Part shown: piece after piece, positions 44,547 to 54,983 of the stretch
How positions within the stretch are numbered: the first letter of the stretch is position 1
How the letters are laid out: every line of letters begins with the position of its first letter
NCBI GenBank assembly: GCA_016870515.1
Contig: VGBL01000002.1
Span: 62,001-126,000, forward strand
Direction: 5' to 3'
DNA length: 64,000 bases
Origin: Actinomycetota bacterium
Lineage (GTDB): Bacteria > Actinomycetota > Actinomycetes > S36-B12
Made by a program: the position numbers and the translations under genes
The notes under the pieces: model-generated
Seen by the model: only the letters and a program-made list of their open reading frames with translations
What the model was told of the DNA's origin: nothing
Databases searched by the model: none

Positions 44547-46241
44547 TCAGAGGTACTGGCCGGTATGCGAGACCGTGTCGATCACACGGCCAGCCTCGGT
44601 GCCCTGTTTGCCCTGGATCAGAGTCCGAATGAAGACGATGCGTTCGCCCTTCTTGCCGGAGATGCGCGCCCAGTCATCGGGGTTGGTCGTGTTGGGCAGA
44701 TCCTCGTTCTCGCGGAACTCGTCGATGCACGCGTTGAGAAGGTGCTGCACGCGAATGCCCTTCTGCCCTGTGTCGAGGAAGTCCTTGATCGCGGACTTCT
44801 TCGCCCGGGCAACGATGTTTTCGAGCATCGCCCCAGAGTTGAAGTCCTTGAAGTAGAGGATCTCCTTGTCGCCATTGGCATAGGTCACCTCGAGGAATCT
44901 GTTGTCGTCAACCTCGGTGTACATGCGTTCCACGGCCCGCTGGATCATGTTGGCGCAGGTCGACTCCGGCGATCCACCGTTTTCGGCTACGTCATCTGCA
45001 TGCAGGGGTAGATCGGGTGTCAGGTATTTGCTCAGGATGTCGCGAGCCGACTCAGCGTCGGGTCGCTCGATTTTGATCTTCACATCGAGGCGGCCCGGAC
45101 GAAGGATCGCGGGATCGATCATATCCTCGCGGTTGGAGGCGCCGATAACGATCACATTTTCGAGACCTTCGACGCCGTCGATCTCGCTCAGGAGCTGCGG
45201 GACGATGGTGTTTTCGACATCGCTGGACACCCCGGATCCGCGCGTGCGGAACAGCGAGTCCATCTCGTCGAAGAACACGATGACGGGCATACCCTCTGAG
45301 GCCTTCTCGCGCGCACGTTGGAAGACGAGCCGGATGTGGCGCTCGGTCTCGCCGACGTACTTGTTGAGGAGCTCGGGCCCCTTGATGTTGAGGAAGAACG
45401 ACCGGCCCTGCTCCTGGCCGGTGCGTTCGGCGACCTTCTTCGCGAGGGAGTTGGCGACGGCCTTGGCGATGAGCGTCTTGCCGCAGCCGGGCGGGCCGTA
45501 GAGCAGGATGCCCTTGGGCGGGGCGAGGCGATGCTCCTGGTAGAGGTCCGGGTGCAGGTAGGGCAGTTCGACGGCGTCGCGAATGGCCTCGATCTGTCGA
45601 CTGAGGCCCCCGATGGCGGAGTAGTCGACGTCGGGGACCTCCTCGAGGACAAGTTCCTCGACCTCTGCCTTCGGGATGACCTCGAAGACGTATCCCGATC
45701 GGGGCTCCATGAGCAGCGCGTCTCCCGCGCGCAGGACGCGGTCGCGGAGCGGTTCGGCCAGTCCGACGACGCGCTCCTCGTCAGCGCGCCCGATGACCAG
45801 GGCCCGGTCGCCATCGGCCAGGAGTTCCTTGAGCGTGACGATCTCACCGATGCGTTCGAACTCGCGAACGCCAACGACATTGAGGGCCTCGTTGAGCATG
45901 ACCTCTTGCCCGGGGCGCAGCAGCGCCGAGTCGACATCAGGACTCGCGATCACCCGCATCTTTCGCCCGGCTACCGCGACATCGAGCGACCCGTCATCGA
46001 GACGGCCGAGGAACACGCCGTAGCTGCCTGGCGGCTCGGCCAGGCGATCGACCTCGGCCTTGAGGGCGACGATCTGCTCGCGCGCATCGCGCAGCGTGGC
46101 CACGAGGCGGCCGTTGTGAGCCTGGGCGGCGGCGAGCTCGGACTCCAGGACCCGCAGCCTTTCCTCGCTCCGGCCGCCACCGGCGAGGCCACCCCTCTCG
46201 GGCTGGCCCTGCTCACCGCGGTCCTCCGACTGGCCGGTCAT
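44547..46241 (-). CDS. mpa: proteasome-associated ATPase Mpa/ARC
   Basis: AAA+ unfoldase that recognises Pup and feeds substrates to the proteasome, 564 residues from ATG 46241. That start is favoured over two upstream GTG codons because GGAGG at 46249-46253 is spaced correctly only for it. N-terminal coiled coil ([20 protein letters not shown]), OB domains, Walker A GPPGCGKT with Lys255, Walker [11 protein letters not shown], and arginine fingers near [10 protein letters not shown]. The C-terminus HTGQYL carries the Gln-Tyr-x motif that docks in the alpha ring. Confidence 0.96.
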   Translation of the reverse strand: MTGQSEDRGEQGQPERGGLAGGGRSEERLRVLESELAAAQAHNGRLVATLRDAREQIVALKAEVDRLAEPPGSYGVFLGRLDDGSLDVAVAGRKMRVIASPDVDSALLRPGQEVMLNEALNVVGVREFERIGEIVTLKELLADGDRALVIGRADEERVVGLAEPLRDRVLRAGDALLMEPRSGYVFEVIPKAEVEELVLEEVPDVDYSAIGGLSRQIEAIRDAVELPYLHPDLYQEHRLAPPKGILLYGPPGCGKTLIAKAVANSLAKKVAERTGQEQGRSFFLNIKGPELLNKYVGETERHIRLVFQRAREKASEGMPVIVFFDEMDSLFRTRGSGVSSDVENTIVPQLLSEIDGVEGLENVIVIGASNREDMIDPAILRPGRLDVKIKIERPDAESARDILSKYLTPDLPLHADDVAENGGSPESTCANMIQRAVERMYTEVDDNRFLEVTYANGDKEILYFKDFNSGAMLENIVARAKKSAIKDFLDTGQKGIRVQHLLNACIDEFRENEDLPNTTNPDDWARISGKKGERIVFIRTLIQGKQGTEAGRVIDTVSHTGQYL

Positions 46242-46288
46242 CACCACCTCCTACCTCCGACCATACCCAGGGATGGCCCTGCCCGCCG

Positions 46289-47170
46289 CTACTGAGACTT
46301 CGGCGGAGCGGCGTAGCCGTCCCCGTCGGGTCGAGCACCCTTGGCCGGCCGGGTCCGGCGCGGGGGAAGCGCGGTGCCGGGAGCCAGTCGACGCGCGACG
46401 AGTAGGAACGCCGTATGCCCGATCATCCGGTGGTCGGGCCGCACCGCGAGTCCCTCCAAGTGCCAGGTGCGCACGAGGGATTCCTCCGCGTGAGGCTCGG
46501 TCCAGTTGGCGGAGTCCCGCAGCGCTTCGGCGGTGCGCGAGAGTTGTGTCGTCGTCGCGACGTAGCAGACAAGCACCCCGCCCGGTCGAACAAGTCGCGC
46601 TGCCGTCGCAAGGTGCTCCCAGGGGTCCAGGAGATCCAGCACCATCGCGTCGAAGCCCCCGAGGCCACCGGACACCTCGTCCACGTCGCCCTCGAGCAAC
46701 TCCCACCAGCTCGGCATCGCATGGAACCAGCGCTCGACGTTGGCGCGGGCGACGGCTGCGAAATCCGGCCGGCGCTCGCACGACACCACCCGGCCGGAGG
46801 GTCCTACCGCCGTCAGGAGCGAGCAGCTGAGGGCTCCCGAACCGGCGCCGGCCTCGATGACACTGGCACCGGGGCGCAGTCCTGCCGCCATGACGATGCG
46901 GGCCGACTCCTTGGGGTAGATCACCGCTGCACCGCGGGGCATGGCAAGGACGTAGTCCTCGAGCAAAGACCGGAGCACGACGTACGCCGTGCCGCCGGTC
47001 GACGACAGCACGATGCCCTCGGGACGTCCGATGATGTCGTCGTGAGCGAGGGCGCCCCTGTGGGTGTGGAATGAGCGACCGGCCTCCAAGGTCAGCGTGT
47101 GGTGACGCCCCTTGGGATCGGTCAGCTGGACGATGTCGCCATGGCGCAGGATGGCCGGGTCGTCGCTCAT
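46289..47170 (-). CDS. trmI: tRNA (adenine-N1)-methyltransferase, TrmI type
   Basis: Methylates A58 in the T-loop of tRNA. 293 residues. N-terminal beta domain (THRGALAHDDIIGRPEG), then the Rossmann fold with the SAM loop IEAGAGSGALSCSLL and the catalytic-site Asp in DAMVLDLLDPWEHL. It lies upstream of mpa on the same strand, as Rv2118c does in Mycobacterium; the linkage with the proteasome genes is conserved but unexplained. Confidence 0.94.
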   Translation of the reverse strand: MSDDPAILRHGDIVQLTDPKGRHHTLTLEAGRSFHTHRGALAHDDIIGRPEGIVLSSTGGTAYVVLRSLLEDYVLAMPRGAAVIYPKESARIVMAAGLRPGASVIEAGAGSGALSCSLLTAVGPSGRVVSCERRPDFAAVARANVERWFHAMPSWWELLEGDVDEVSGGLGGFDAMVLDLLDPWEHLATAARLVRPGGVLVCYVATTTQLSRTAEALRDSANWTEPHAEESLVRTWHLEGLAVRPDHRMIGHTAFLLVARRLAPGTALPPRRTRPAKGARPDGDGYAAPPKSQ

Positions 47171-47247
47171 CCACTGAGGCTATCGACAGTCAACCCGGCC
47201 GTGCCCGAGAGGCGTGGCAACCTCGACCGTGGTCTACCGTCGATCCC

Positions 47248-48003
47248 ATGAGCGACGAGGGGGCCTCGCCAGCCGCGCGGTGTCGGGCACTCACGAAGAT
47301 CTACGGCGAAGGCGATACTCGGGTCGTCGCACTCGATGCGGTCGATATCGACGTCGCGCCAGGCACCTTCACCGCCATCATGGGCCCCTCTGGCTCAGGC
47401 AAGTCGACGCTGATGCACTGCCTGGCCGGCCTCGACACGGCGACGTCGGGTGATGTCTACATCGGGGATGTCCGGATCACAGGACTTTCGGACCGGGCAC
47501 TGACACGCGTGCGCCGCGACTCCGTCGGCTTCGTCTTCCAGTCCTTCAACCTCGTCCCGACCCTCACCGCCATGGAGAACATCACCCTCCCCCTCGACAT
47601 AGCCGGCGCCCCCGTCGACGAGGCATGGCTCACGACGGTCATCGACGCCGTCGGCCTGGCGGACCGCCTCGACCATCGACCCAGCGAGCTTTCCGGAGGC
47701 CAGCAGCAGCGAGTCGCCTGCGCCCGCGCTCTGGCGAGCAAGCCCGCGATCGTCTTCGCCGACGAGCCGACGGGCAACCTCGATTCGCAGTCGGGTGCGG
47801 AGGTCCTGTCGCTGCTGCGCCGAAGCGTCGACGAGTTCGATCAGACGATCGTGATGGTCACGCACGATGCTGCCGCTGCCTCGCACGCTGATCAAGTCGT
47901 TTTCCTCGCCGATGGCCGCGTCGTCGGATCGCTTCATGACCCGACCGCCGAGGTGATCCTCGCCAGGATCGGCGGACTCAGCAGCCCACAGGACTCTCAC
48001 TGA
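47248..48003 (+). CDS. ABC transporter ATP-binding protein (MacB/LolD type)
   Basis: 251-residue ATPase. Walker A GPSGSGKST, the Q-loop in FVFQSFNLVPTLTAMENI, signature LSGGQQQRVACARAL, Walker B IVFADEPTGNLDS and switch His in VTHDAAAA: the LolD/MacB/FtsE pattern. ATG 47248 is chosen; the open frame continues upstream through the trmI promoter region. The next gene, one base after the stop, encodes the matching FtsX-type permease. Confidence 0.95.
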   Translation: MSDEGASPAARCRALTKIYGEGDTRVVALDAVDIDVAPGTFTAIMGPSGSGKSTLMHCLAGLDTATSGDVYIGDVRITGLSDRALTRVRRDSVGFVFQSFNLVPTLTAMENITLPLDIAGAPVDEAWLTTVIDAVGLADRLDHRPSELSGGQQQRVACARALASKPAIVFADEPTGNLDSQSGAEVLSLLRRSVDEFDQTIVMVTHDAAAASHADQVVFLADGRVVGSLHDPTAEVILARIGGLSSPQDSH

Positions 48004-48004
48004 G

Positions 48005-50524
48005 ATGTTTCGCGTAGCCGTACGCAGCCTCCTGGCCCATCGCCTTCGTTTCACCCTCACCGTGCTCACGGTTGCGCTAGGGGTCGCATTCATCGCGGGC
48101 ACCAACATCTTCACGGGCTCGCTGCGCGGGGCGTTCGACGCGCTGGTGTCACAACCCCGGGCCGACGTCACGGTCCGCGCCGGCGCGTCCGACGGCGGCG
48201 CCCTACAGGCCACCTTCCCCGCCAACCTCGTCAACGAGATAGCGGCCCTGCCGGCAGCGGCAAGCGCCGTGGGACTAGTTGGTGCGGACGGGGCCTACGT
48301 GCTCGGACCCGATGGCAAGCCCGTCGGCGTCGAAGGGCCGCCCGCTCGCGGTCGCTCATGGGTCGACGACCCCGCCATCTCGGCGGTGACGATCGTCAGC
48401 GGTCGGCCCCCGGCCGGCCCCGCTGAGGTCGCGCTCCTGCAGTCGACCGCCGAGACCGCGGCCGTCAACGTGGGCTCGCGCATACGCATCGACACCCCGG
48501 CTGCCGGGGTCCGGGAATTCACCGTCAGCGGGCTGGTCACGCGTGGTCTCTCGGGCGGTCTCGGCGGCACCCTCACCGTCTTCGACCTGGCAACCGCGCA
48601 GCAGGTGCTCACCGAGCCGGGCACAGTGACGGCGATCCTGGTGACCGCGCGATCCGGGGTCTCCCAGCAGGAGCTTGCCGACGAGGTGGCGGCGCTCGCT
48701 CCCGAAGCGTCGCGTGTCGAGACAGCCGACCAGTCGCGCGATGAGGTGGTCCAGCGCATCCAAGAGGGCTTCGCCTTCTTCAACACCTTTCTCCTCGCCT
48801 TCGGAGTCATCGCGCTCTTCGTGTCGACGTTCCTCATCTTCAATACGTTTTCGATGCTCGTGGCCCAGCGCTCACGCGAACTGGCCCTGCTGCGTGCCGT
48901 GGGTGCCTCCCGGGCGCAGGTGTCCTTCGCGGTGCTTCTCGAGGCTGTCATCGTCGGCGTCCTGGCCGCCGTGATCGGGCTGCTCGGCGGCCTCGCCGTC
49001 TCCCAATTGCTCCGCTGGGTCATCGCAGCGCTGGGTGCCGACCTTCCCGGCGCCCCTCTGCGACTCGAGCCCAGCACGATCGCCCTGGCGCTGGGCGCGA
49101 GCCTGGTCGTGACCGTGGCCTCGGCTCTCCTGCCCGCGCGCCGCGCCTCTGCCATCCCGCCTGTCGCCGCGATGCGCGAGGGTGCAGCCCCGTCGCCCAG
49201 GTCGCTTCGACGAGTCACGATCACCGGAGCCTGCCTGCTCATTGCGGCCACCATTCCCGCCGTGCTCGCTCTTCGGCTCGCCGAATCCGACGGCGAGCGC
49301 GCGGCCCAGTTGACGGGGGTTGCCGCCGTACTCGCCCTCGTTGGCGTCCTGGCCCTGACTCCTGCGCTGGCACGACCCGTGCTCGGGCTCCTTGGCTCGG
49401 CGATGCGCGGTCGAATCGTGGGTCGCATGGCCTCGGCCAATGCGGTCCGCAATCCCCGACGCACCGCGGCGACCGCCAGTGCCCTCACCGTCGGTCTCGC
49501 GCTCATGACGGCGGTGTCCGTCCTGGGCTCCTCGGCCCGTGCCTCTGTAGAGGACGTCGTCGACACGACCATCGGGGCGGACTTCATCCTGCTCGGACCG
49601 GGGTTCCGGCCCTTCACCACCGACGTCTTCCAATCGGTGAAAGACCTCCCCGGAGCCTCGGTGGTGACCTACGTGCGCACGATCCCTGTCAGCATCGATG
49701 ACGCGCAATCGCCGGTCACGGGGGTGGATCCACGCGTGGTTACCGAGGTGCTCGACATCCCGATGGCCACCGGCTCAGTCCAGGACCTGGCCCTCGGGGC
49801 CGCCATCGTCGACACCGAACTGGCGCGAACCCTCAGGGTGGCAGAGGGCGACAGCGTAAGCGGCACGTTCGTCAACGGCGAGGGGTCATTGCGAATAATC
49901 GGCACATTCGAGCCCGCAGGCCCCGTGCGCGGATTCATCACGACGCTGCCCACCGTGGATGCTATAGGAACGCTGACCCGGGACACAGCGATCTACATCG
50001 CACTGCAGCCCGGCGTCTCACCCGCGACCGTGCGTCAAGACCTCGCCTCTCGGCTCGCGGCCTACCCGTCGATCGACATCCAGGACCAGGCTGACATCAA
50101 GCGTGACATCAATGGCCAATTCGACGTTCTCTTCGGCCTTGTTTATGCCCTGCTCGGGCTCTCGGTCATCGTGGCCTTCCTGGGAATCGTCAACACGCTC
50201 TCGCTAAGCGTTGTCGAACGCACGCGCGAGGTCGGCCTCGTCCGCGCAGTCGGGATGTCGCGGGCCCAGGTGCGCCGCATGGTGACGCTGGAGGCCCTGC
50301 TCCTCGCGGCTCTCGGCACGCTGCTCGGCCTCGCCCTCGGGATCGCTTTCGGCATGCTCCTCCAGCGCGTCCTGGCTCCCCAGGGGATCTCAGTGCTCGC
50401 GATCCCGGCAACGCAACTGGCCGTGTTCGCCGCTCTCGCCCTCGTCGGGGGTCTGGCCGCCGCGCTGTGGCCCGCGTGGCGGGCAGGGCGCATGCCCGTT
50501 CTCACGGCCATCGCACAGATGTAG
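48005..50524 (+). CDS. FtsX-like ABC transporter permease
   Basis: 839-residue permease with two FtsX/MacB core domains. An N-terminal helix (about residues 15-38) and a large extracytoplasmic domain precede the first helix cluster at about 250-400; another helix near 430-455, a second extracytoplasmic domain, and the C-terminal cluster at about 710-835 follow (VYALLGLSVIVAFLGIVNTL, RTREVGLVRAVGMSRAQVRR). Such mechanotransmission exporters move lipids, peptides or drugs; the cargo is not predictable. It is paired with the preceding ATPase. Confidence 0.93.
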   Translation: MFRVAVRSLLAHRLRFTLTVLTVALGVAFIAGTNIFTGSLRGAFDALVSQPRADVTVRAGASDGGALQATFPANLVNEIAALPAAASAVGLVGADGAYVLGPDGKPVGVEGPPARGRSWVDDPAISAVTIVSGRPPAGPAEVALLQSTAETAAVNVGSRIRIDTPAAGVREFTVSGLVTRGLSGGLGGTLTVFDLATAQQVLTEPGTVTAILVTARSGVSQQELADEVAALAPEASRVETADQSRDEVVQRIQEGFAFFNTFLLAFGVIALFVSTFLIFNTFSMLVAQRSRELALLRAVGASRAQVSFAVLLEAVIVGVLAAVIGLLGGLAVSQLLRWVIAALGADLPGAPLRLEPSTIALALGASLVVTVASALLPARRASAIPPVAAMREGAAPSPRSLRRVTITGACLLIAATIPAVLALRLAESDGERAAQLTGVAAVLALVGVLALTPALARPVLGLLGSAMRGRIVGRMASANAVRNPRRTAATASALTVGLALMTAVSVLGSSARASVEDVVDTTIGADFILLGPGFRPFTTDVFQSVKDLPGASVVTYVRTIPVSIDDAQSPVTGVDPRVVTEVLDIPMATGSVQDLALGAAIVDTELARTLRVAEGDSVSGTFVNGEGSLRIIGTFEPAGPVRGFITTLPTVDAIGTLTRDTAIYIALQPGVSPATVRQDLASRLAAYPSIDIQDQADIKRDINGQFDVLFGLVYALLGLSVIVAFLGIVNTLSLSVVERTREVGLVRAVGMSRAQVRRMVTLEALLLAALGTLLGLALGIAFGMLLQRVLAPQGISVLAIPATQLAVFAALALVGGLAAALWPAWRAGRMPVLTAIAQM

Positions 50525-50537
50525 CCAGGGTCGTGGG

Positions 50538-51212
50538 TCAGCTGTCCCGCCACTGACGCAGGTGACCCACCGTGACACCGTCAAGGGTGTCGATGACGCG
50601 TCGTCGAGGCGCGGTGTCGATGTGAACGAGGTGCGGAATCGCCACCACGAATGCGCCACTGCCCTGACCCGATGCAACTCCCGTGGGCGAGTCCTCAAGG
50701 ACGACACATTGCTCGATAGGCACGCCTAAGCTGCGTGCCGCGGCGACGTAGGGCTCGGGATGAGGCTTGCCATTGTCGACCTCGTCGCCTGCCACCGTGA
50801 CGCGAAACGCATGGCCATCGTCTGCGTAAACGTCGCGAGCTATCGCGTCGGTGACCGCATCGAGTAGGCGGCGATGGGATGCCGACACCAGGGCCGTGGG
50901 AATCCCTTGCGCCCGGCACTCGGCCAGCAGTTCCCGGGCACCCGGGCGCCACTCGAGCGGCTCTCGGCGAAGCAGGCTTTCCATCGACTCCAGGAGCTCC
51001 ACGCCGATGTCCTCGGGAGGGCGTGTCGAGCCGGTGCGCTCGACCATGTAGGCCGACACGCGCTCCAGGGGACCACCGAGGCAGTGGGCCTGGTCCTGCG
51101 GTGTCCATGTGCCACCGAGTCCGTCAACGACCCGCAATTCGGCCCTGAACCACAGGCCCTCGGAGTCGATAAGCGTGCCGTCGAGGTCGAAGAGGACGGC
51201 GAGATCAAGCAT
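50538..51212 (-). CDS. HAD family hydrolase (beta-phosphoglucomutase-like)
   Basis: 224-residue haloacid dehalogenase-type phosphatase. Nucleophile motif VLFDLDGTLIDSEGLW, motif II in PTALVSASHRRL, and motif IV EDSPTGVASGQGSGA; the cap domain is the helical C1 type. Substrate unknown; sugar phosphates are typical. Its stop is 13 bases from the convergent permease end, and it diverges from the PAC2 gene. Confidence 0.9.
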   Translation of the reverse strand: MLDLAVLFDLDGTLIDSEGLWFRAELRVVDGLGGTWTPQDQAHCLGGPLERVSAYMVERTGSTRPPEDIGVELLESMESLLRREPLEWRPGARELLAECRAQGIPTALVSASHRRLLDAVTDAIARDVYADDGHAFRVTVAGDEVDNGKPHPEPYVAAARSLGVPIEQCVVLEDSPTGVASGQGSGAFVVAIPHLVHIDTAPRRRVIDTLDGVTVGHLRQWRDS

Positions 51213-51275
51213 GGCCCTGTCAGTTTACGCGCATGACTACCGTAGAGTGCCAGGCGTCCGAGCAAGGGAGCGCGC

Positions 51276-52127
51276 ATGATCGAGTTCGAGGCCCTGCCCG
51301 AACTCGAGGACCCCGTTCTCGTTGCCGCCTTCGAGGGCTGGAATGACGCGGGTGACGCGGCAAGCGATGCGATCGACCATCTTCGCGAAGTCTGGGGCGC
51401 GCAGCCGCTCGCCGAGATGGACCCCGAGGACTACTACGACTACCAGGTCAACCGCCCGACCATCGCCTTCGACGACACCGGCGTGCGCCGCCTGACCTGG
51501 CCGACGACCAGACTCTACGTCGCACGGCTTCCACTTGCCACGCGCGACGTCGTCCTCGTGCACGGCATCGAGCCCAACATGCGATGGCGGCAATTCACCG
51601 ACGAGCTCCTAGGCCTGTGCGCAGAGCTCGGCGTGAGCATGGCCGTGACCATGGGAGCCCTGCTCTCGGACAGTCCTCACACGCGACCGGTCCCGGTCAC
51701 CGGAACCGCCACCGACGCGGGCACGGCCCGGCGGCTCGGGGTCGAGCCCGCGCACTACGAGGGGCCGACCGGCATCGTGGGCGTCCTGCAGGAGGCGTGC
51801 TCCCGGCGTGGGCTGCCGTCGGTAGCCCTCTGGGCCGCCGTACCCCACTATGTCGCCCAGTCACCCTCCCCCAAGGCGACCCTTGCGCTGGTCAGGCGCG
51901 TCGAGGATCTTCTCGACGTGCCCGTGCCCCTCGGGGAGCTCGTGGAGGACGCTCGCGCCTGGGAGATCGGTGTCGACGAACTCGCCGCCGAGGACGAAGA
52001 GGTCGCCGACTACGTCCGCCAGCTCGAGGAAGCGCGCGACACCACCGATCTGCCGGAGGCTAGCGGCGACGCGATCGCCCGCGAGTTCGAGCGCTACCTC
52101 CGCCGCCGCGGTGCCGACGAGGGCTGA
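51276..52127 (+). CDS. PAC2 family protein (proteasome assembly chaperone-like)
   Basis: 283 residues of the PAC2/Rv2125 family. Conserved parts: PVLVAAFEGWNDAGDAASDA, FDDTGVRRLTWPTTRLYVA, VLVHGIEPNMRWRQF and MGALLSDSPHTRPVPVTGTA. Similarity to the eukaryotic proteasome assembly chaperone PAC2 is structural; a role in proteasome assembly in bacteria is unproven, though the gene lies close to the Pup-proteasome cluster here and in mycobacteria. The acidic C-terminus is probably flexible. Confidence 0.93.
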   Translation: MIEFEALPELEDPVLVAAFEGWNDAGDAASDAIDHLREVWGAQPLAEMDPEDYYDYQVNRPTIAFDDTGVRRLTWPTTRLYVARLPLATRDVVLVHGIEPNMRWRQFTDELLGLCAELGVSMAVTMGALLSDSPHTRPVPVTGTATDAGTARRLGVEPAHYEGPTGIVGVLQEACSRRGLPSVALWAAVPHYVAQSPSPKATLALVRRVEDLLDVPVPLGELVEDARAWEIGVDELAAEDEEVADYVRQLEEARDTTDLPEASGDAIAREFERYLRRRGADEG

Positions 52128-52164
52128 TTCACGCCTCACCCTCGGCGACTGTGCAGCTGTGCCC

Positions 52165-52198
52165 CGCCCCAATGGGGGCGAGGGTGCACCCCGTGCAC
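52165..52198. terminator. two adjacent hairpins between convergent PAC2 and pgi genes
   Basis: CGCCCC-aatg-GGGGCG (52165-52180) and GTGCAC-ccc-GTGCAC (52184-52198) are perfect six-base-pair hairpins four bases apart, in the 87-base gap between two converging genes. Neither is followed by a T-tract in either direction. Placement fits a bidirectional terminator or 3'-end stabiliser. Confidence 0.5.
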
Positions 52199-52214
52199 AC
52201 TCGCGGGGTTGCGG

Positions 52215-53852
52215 TCACGCGCGGGCGTGGAGTGCCTGGTAGGCGCGGATGAGCTCGTTGGTCGATGAATCCCTGGTCAGCGGCCGATCAGCATCCTGGA
52301 GATCCGGCAGAATCGAGTTGGCCATGGCCTTGCCGAGCTCGACTCCCCACTGGTCGAACGAGTCGATGCCCCACACCGCCCCCTGCACGAAGACGCTGTG
52401 CTCGTAGAGGGCGATCAGGGCACCGAGAGCGTGGGGCTCCAGTCGCGCGGCCAGGATGAACGTCGAGGGCCGGTTGCCCGGCATCACCTTGTGCGGTACG
52501 AGGTCGGCGGGTACCCCCTGCGCGCGAATCTCGTCGGCCGTGCACCCGAACGCCAGAACCGCTGCCTGCGCCAGTGCATTGGCGGCGAGCATGTCCTGCA
52601 TGTCGAACACCGGCTCAAGGGCCTGGGCAAACAGGATGAAGTCGCACGCGACGATCTTGGTGCCCTGGTGCAGCAGCTGGTAGAAGGAGTGCTGGCCGTT
52701 GGTGCCGGGCTCCCCCCAGAAGATCGCTCCCGTGTCGTAGTCGACATGAGCGCCGTCCAGCCTCACCGACTTGCCATTGCTCTCCATGGTCAGCTGCTGG
52801 AGATACGCCGGGAATCGCGACAGGAACTGCGCGTAAGGCAGCACGGCATTGGTGTGTATGTCCAGGAAGTTCCTGTTCCACACGGAGATCAGGCCCATGC
52901 GAAGGGGCACGTTGACCGCTGGCTCGGCCCGTCGGAAGTGCTCGTCCATCGCATGGAAGCCCGCGAGCATCTCGCGGAAGCGATCGGGGCCAATGGCGAT
53001 CATCGTGCTGAGCCCGATCGCCGAATCCATGGAGTACCGGCCACCCACCCAGTCCCAGAAACCGAAGATGTTGGCGGTGTCGATGCCGAAGGCGGTCACG
53101 CGCTCCTCGTTGGTCGAAACCGCCACGAAGTGCTTCTCGACGGCGCCTTCGCCCAGTGAATCCACGACCCACTTTCGCGCGGCCCTGGCGTTGGTCAGCG
53201 TCTCCTGGGTGCCGAAGGTCTTGGACGCCACGATGAAGAGCGTCTCCGCGGGATCCAGGTCGCGAATCGCCTCGGTGATGTCGGTGGGATCGACATTGGA
53301 GACGAAGCGGAAGGTCATGGCGCGGTCCGAGTAAAAGCGCAGCGCCAGGTAGGCCATCGCCGGTCCGAGGTCGGAACCGCCGATCCCAATGTTGATCACG
53401 TTGCGAATGCGCCTGCCCGAGGCACCGGTCCATTCACCGTCTCGCACTCGAAGAGAGAAGGAGGCCATTCGCTTGAGCACCTCGTTGACCTGTGCGACGA
53501 GATCATCACCGTCCACCTGAAGGCTGGCATCGCTGGGCAGTCGCAGTGCCGTATGCAGGACCGCGCGGTCCTCCGTGACGTTGATGCGCTGGCCGGCAAA
53601 CATGTCATCGCGCCGCTCGATGACCCCACATTGGTCAGCCAGCGCGAGCAGAGCGTCCATCACCGCACTGGTCACTCGCTGCTTGCTGAAGTCGGCACGC
53701 AGACCGGCAGCCTCGAGCGTCCACTCGGGTCCCCTGCCTGGCTCGGCGGCGAAGATGTCGCGCAGGTGCCTTTCGCGCATGCCGGGCGCAAGGGTGGCGA
53801 GCTGCTGCCATGCCGCGGTCGATGTGGGGTCGATGCATTCCCGGATATTCAT
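52215..53852 (-). CDS. pgi: glucose-6-phosphate isomerase
   Basis: Interconverts glucose 6-phosphate and fructose 6-phosphate. 545 residues, the long bacterial/eukaryotic form. Signatures: [80 protein letters not shown] (catalytic Glu and His) and the C-terminal [14 protein letters not shown]. Divergent from gnd across 96 bases, so sugar-phosphate genes for glycolysis and the pentose phosphate route share this control region. Confidence 0.98.
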   Translation of the reverse strand: MNIRECIDPTSTAAWQQLATLAPGMRERHLRDIFAAEPGRGPEWTLEAAGLRADFSKQRVTSAVMDALLALADQCGVIERRDDMFAGQRINVTEDRAVLHTALRLPSDASLQVDGDDLVAQVNEVLKRMASFSLRVRDGEWTGASGRRIRNVINIGIGGSDLGPAMAYLALRFYSDRAMTFRFVSNVDPTDITEAIRDLDPAETLFIVASKTFGTQETLTNARAARKWVVDSLGEGAVEKHFVAVSTNEERVTAFGIDTANIFGFWDWVGGRYSMDSAIGLSTMIAIGPDRFREMLAGFHAMDEHFRRAEPAVNVPLRMGLISVWNRNFLDIHTNAVLPYAQFLSRFPAYLQQLTMESNGKSVRLDGAHVDYDTGAIFWGEPGTNGQHSFYQLLHQGTKIVACDFILFAQALEPVFDMQDMLAANALAQAAVLAFGCTADEIRAQGVPADLVPHKVMPGNRPSTFILAARLEPHALGALIALYEHSVFVQGAVWGIDSFDQWGVELGKAMANSILPDLQDADRPLTRDSSTNELIRAYQALHARA

Positions 53853-53948
53853 CCCGGAAGCCTTGCACTAGCGTGGTGCTGGCGCATAGCCGATGGCCCA
53901 AAGGTTTCCTTCTGATTGCCAAACGTCCACCCGAAAGGGGCTCGACCC

Positions 53949-54983
53949 GTGACGACAACGACACCGATGCAGTTGGGGATGATCGGCTTAGGTCGCATGG
54001 GGGCCAACATCGTCCGCCGGATCATGCGCGACGGACACGCCGCCGTCGTCTACGACCGCGATCCGGCGGCCGTCGCAGCGCTGGTCGCCGAGGGAGCCGT
54101 GGGCGCATCATCGCTCGAAGAGTTCACCTCACTACTGGCCCCGCCGAAGGCTGCGTGGATCATGGTCCCGGCTGGTGCGATCACGCAGAGCATCGTCGAC
54201 CAGATGGGTGCCCTCCTCTCTGCCGGCGACTCGCTCATCGACGGTGGCAATTCCTACTACCGCGACGACATTCGACGTGCCGCCGCACTCAAGCCCAAGG
54301 GAATCCACTACATCGACTGCGGCACTTCCGGGGGCGTGTGGGGCCTGGAGCGTGGCTACTCGCTGATGATCGGCGGAGAGGACGAGCCCGTCGATCGGCT
54401 AGATCCGATCTGGTCGTCGATCGCACCCGGCGTCGCATCCGCATCGCGCACCGGGGAGCGCACGGGTGAGTTGATCGCCGGCGAGGAGGGCTGGCTGCAC
54501 TGCGGCCCCAACGGCGCCGGTCACTTCGTCAAGATGGTTCACAACGGCATCGAATACGGCATCATGGCCGCCTTCGCAGAGGGCCTGAATATCCTCAAGC
54601 ACGCCAACACCGGCTCGCGCCAGCGGACCACCGACGCCGAGACTGCGCCATTGGAGCATCCGGAGTACTACCAGTACGAGTTCGACCTGCCCGCCATCGC
54701 CGAAGTCTGGCGTAGAGGCAGTGTCATCGGCTCGTGGCTCCTCGACCTCACCGCACTGGCCCTCAGCGAGAGCGGCGATTTGTCGGAGTTCGCGGGCCGC
54801 GTGTCCGACTCGGGAGAGGGTCGCTGGACATCCATCGCCGCGATCGAGGAAGGGGTCCCCGCGCCCGTGCTCACCGAGGCGCTGTATTCGCGCTTCGACT
54901 CGCAGGGAATGGCCGACTTTGCTTACAAGGTTCAGTCTGCCCAGCGCAAGGCCTTCGGCGGCCACGACGAGAAGCAGGCCTAG
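53949..54983 (+). CDS. gnd: 6-phosphogluconate dehydrogenase, short (GndA) type
   Basis: Oxidative decarboxylation of 6-phosphogluconate to ribulose 5-phosphate. 344 residues from a GTG at 53949 behind GAAAGGGG; the short form, about 130 residues less than E. coli Gnd. Cofactor motif [16 protein letters not shown], then VVYDRD, whose Asp after the second strand suggests NAD rather than [30 protein letters not shown] and the catalytic [14 protein letters not shown] are clear. It overlaps the convergent mshC end by four bases. Confidence 0.94.
   Translation: MTTTTPMQLGMIGLGRMGANIVRRIMRDGHAAVVYDRDPAAVAALVAEGAVGASSLEEFTSLLAPPKAAWIMVPAGAITQSIVDQMGALLSAGDSLIDGGNSYYRDDIRRAAALKPKGIHYIDCGTSGGVWGLERGYSLMIGGEDEPVDRLDPIWSSIAPGVASASRTGERTGELIAGEEGWLHCGPNGAGHFVKMVHNGIEYGIMAAFAEGLNILKHANTGSRQRTTDAETAPLEHPEYYQYEFDLPAIAEVWRRGSVIGSWLLDLTALALSESGDLSEFAGRVSDSGEGRWTSIAAIEEGVPAPVLTEALYSRFDSQGMADFAYKVQSAQRKAFGGHDEKQA

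Noticed and set aside
45318-46295. Open frame of 325 codons antisense to mpa
   Set aside because: Mpa is complete on the minus strand with Walker motifs and the GQYL tail; the antisense translation is not protein-like.
53863-53890. TTGCAC ... CATAGC as a promoter for gnd
   Set aside because: The -10 element does not fit TANNNT and the spacing is 16; too weak to annotate.
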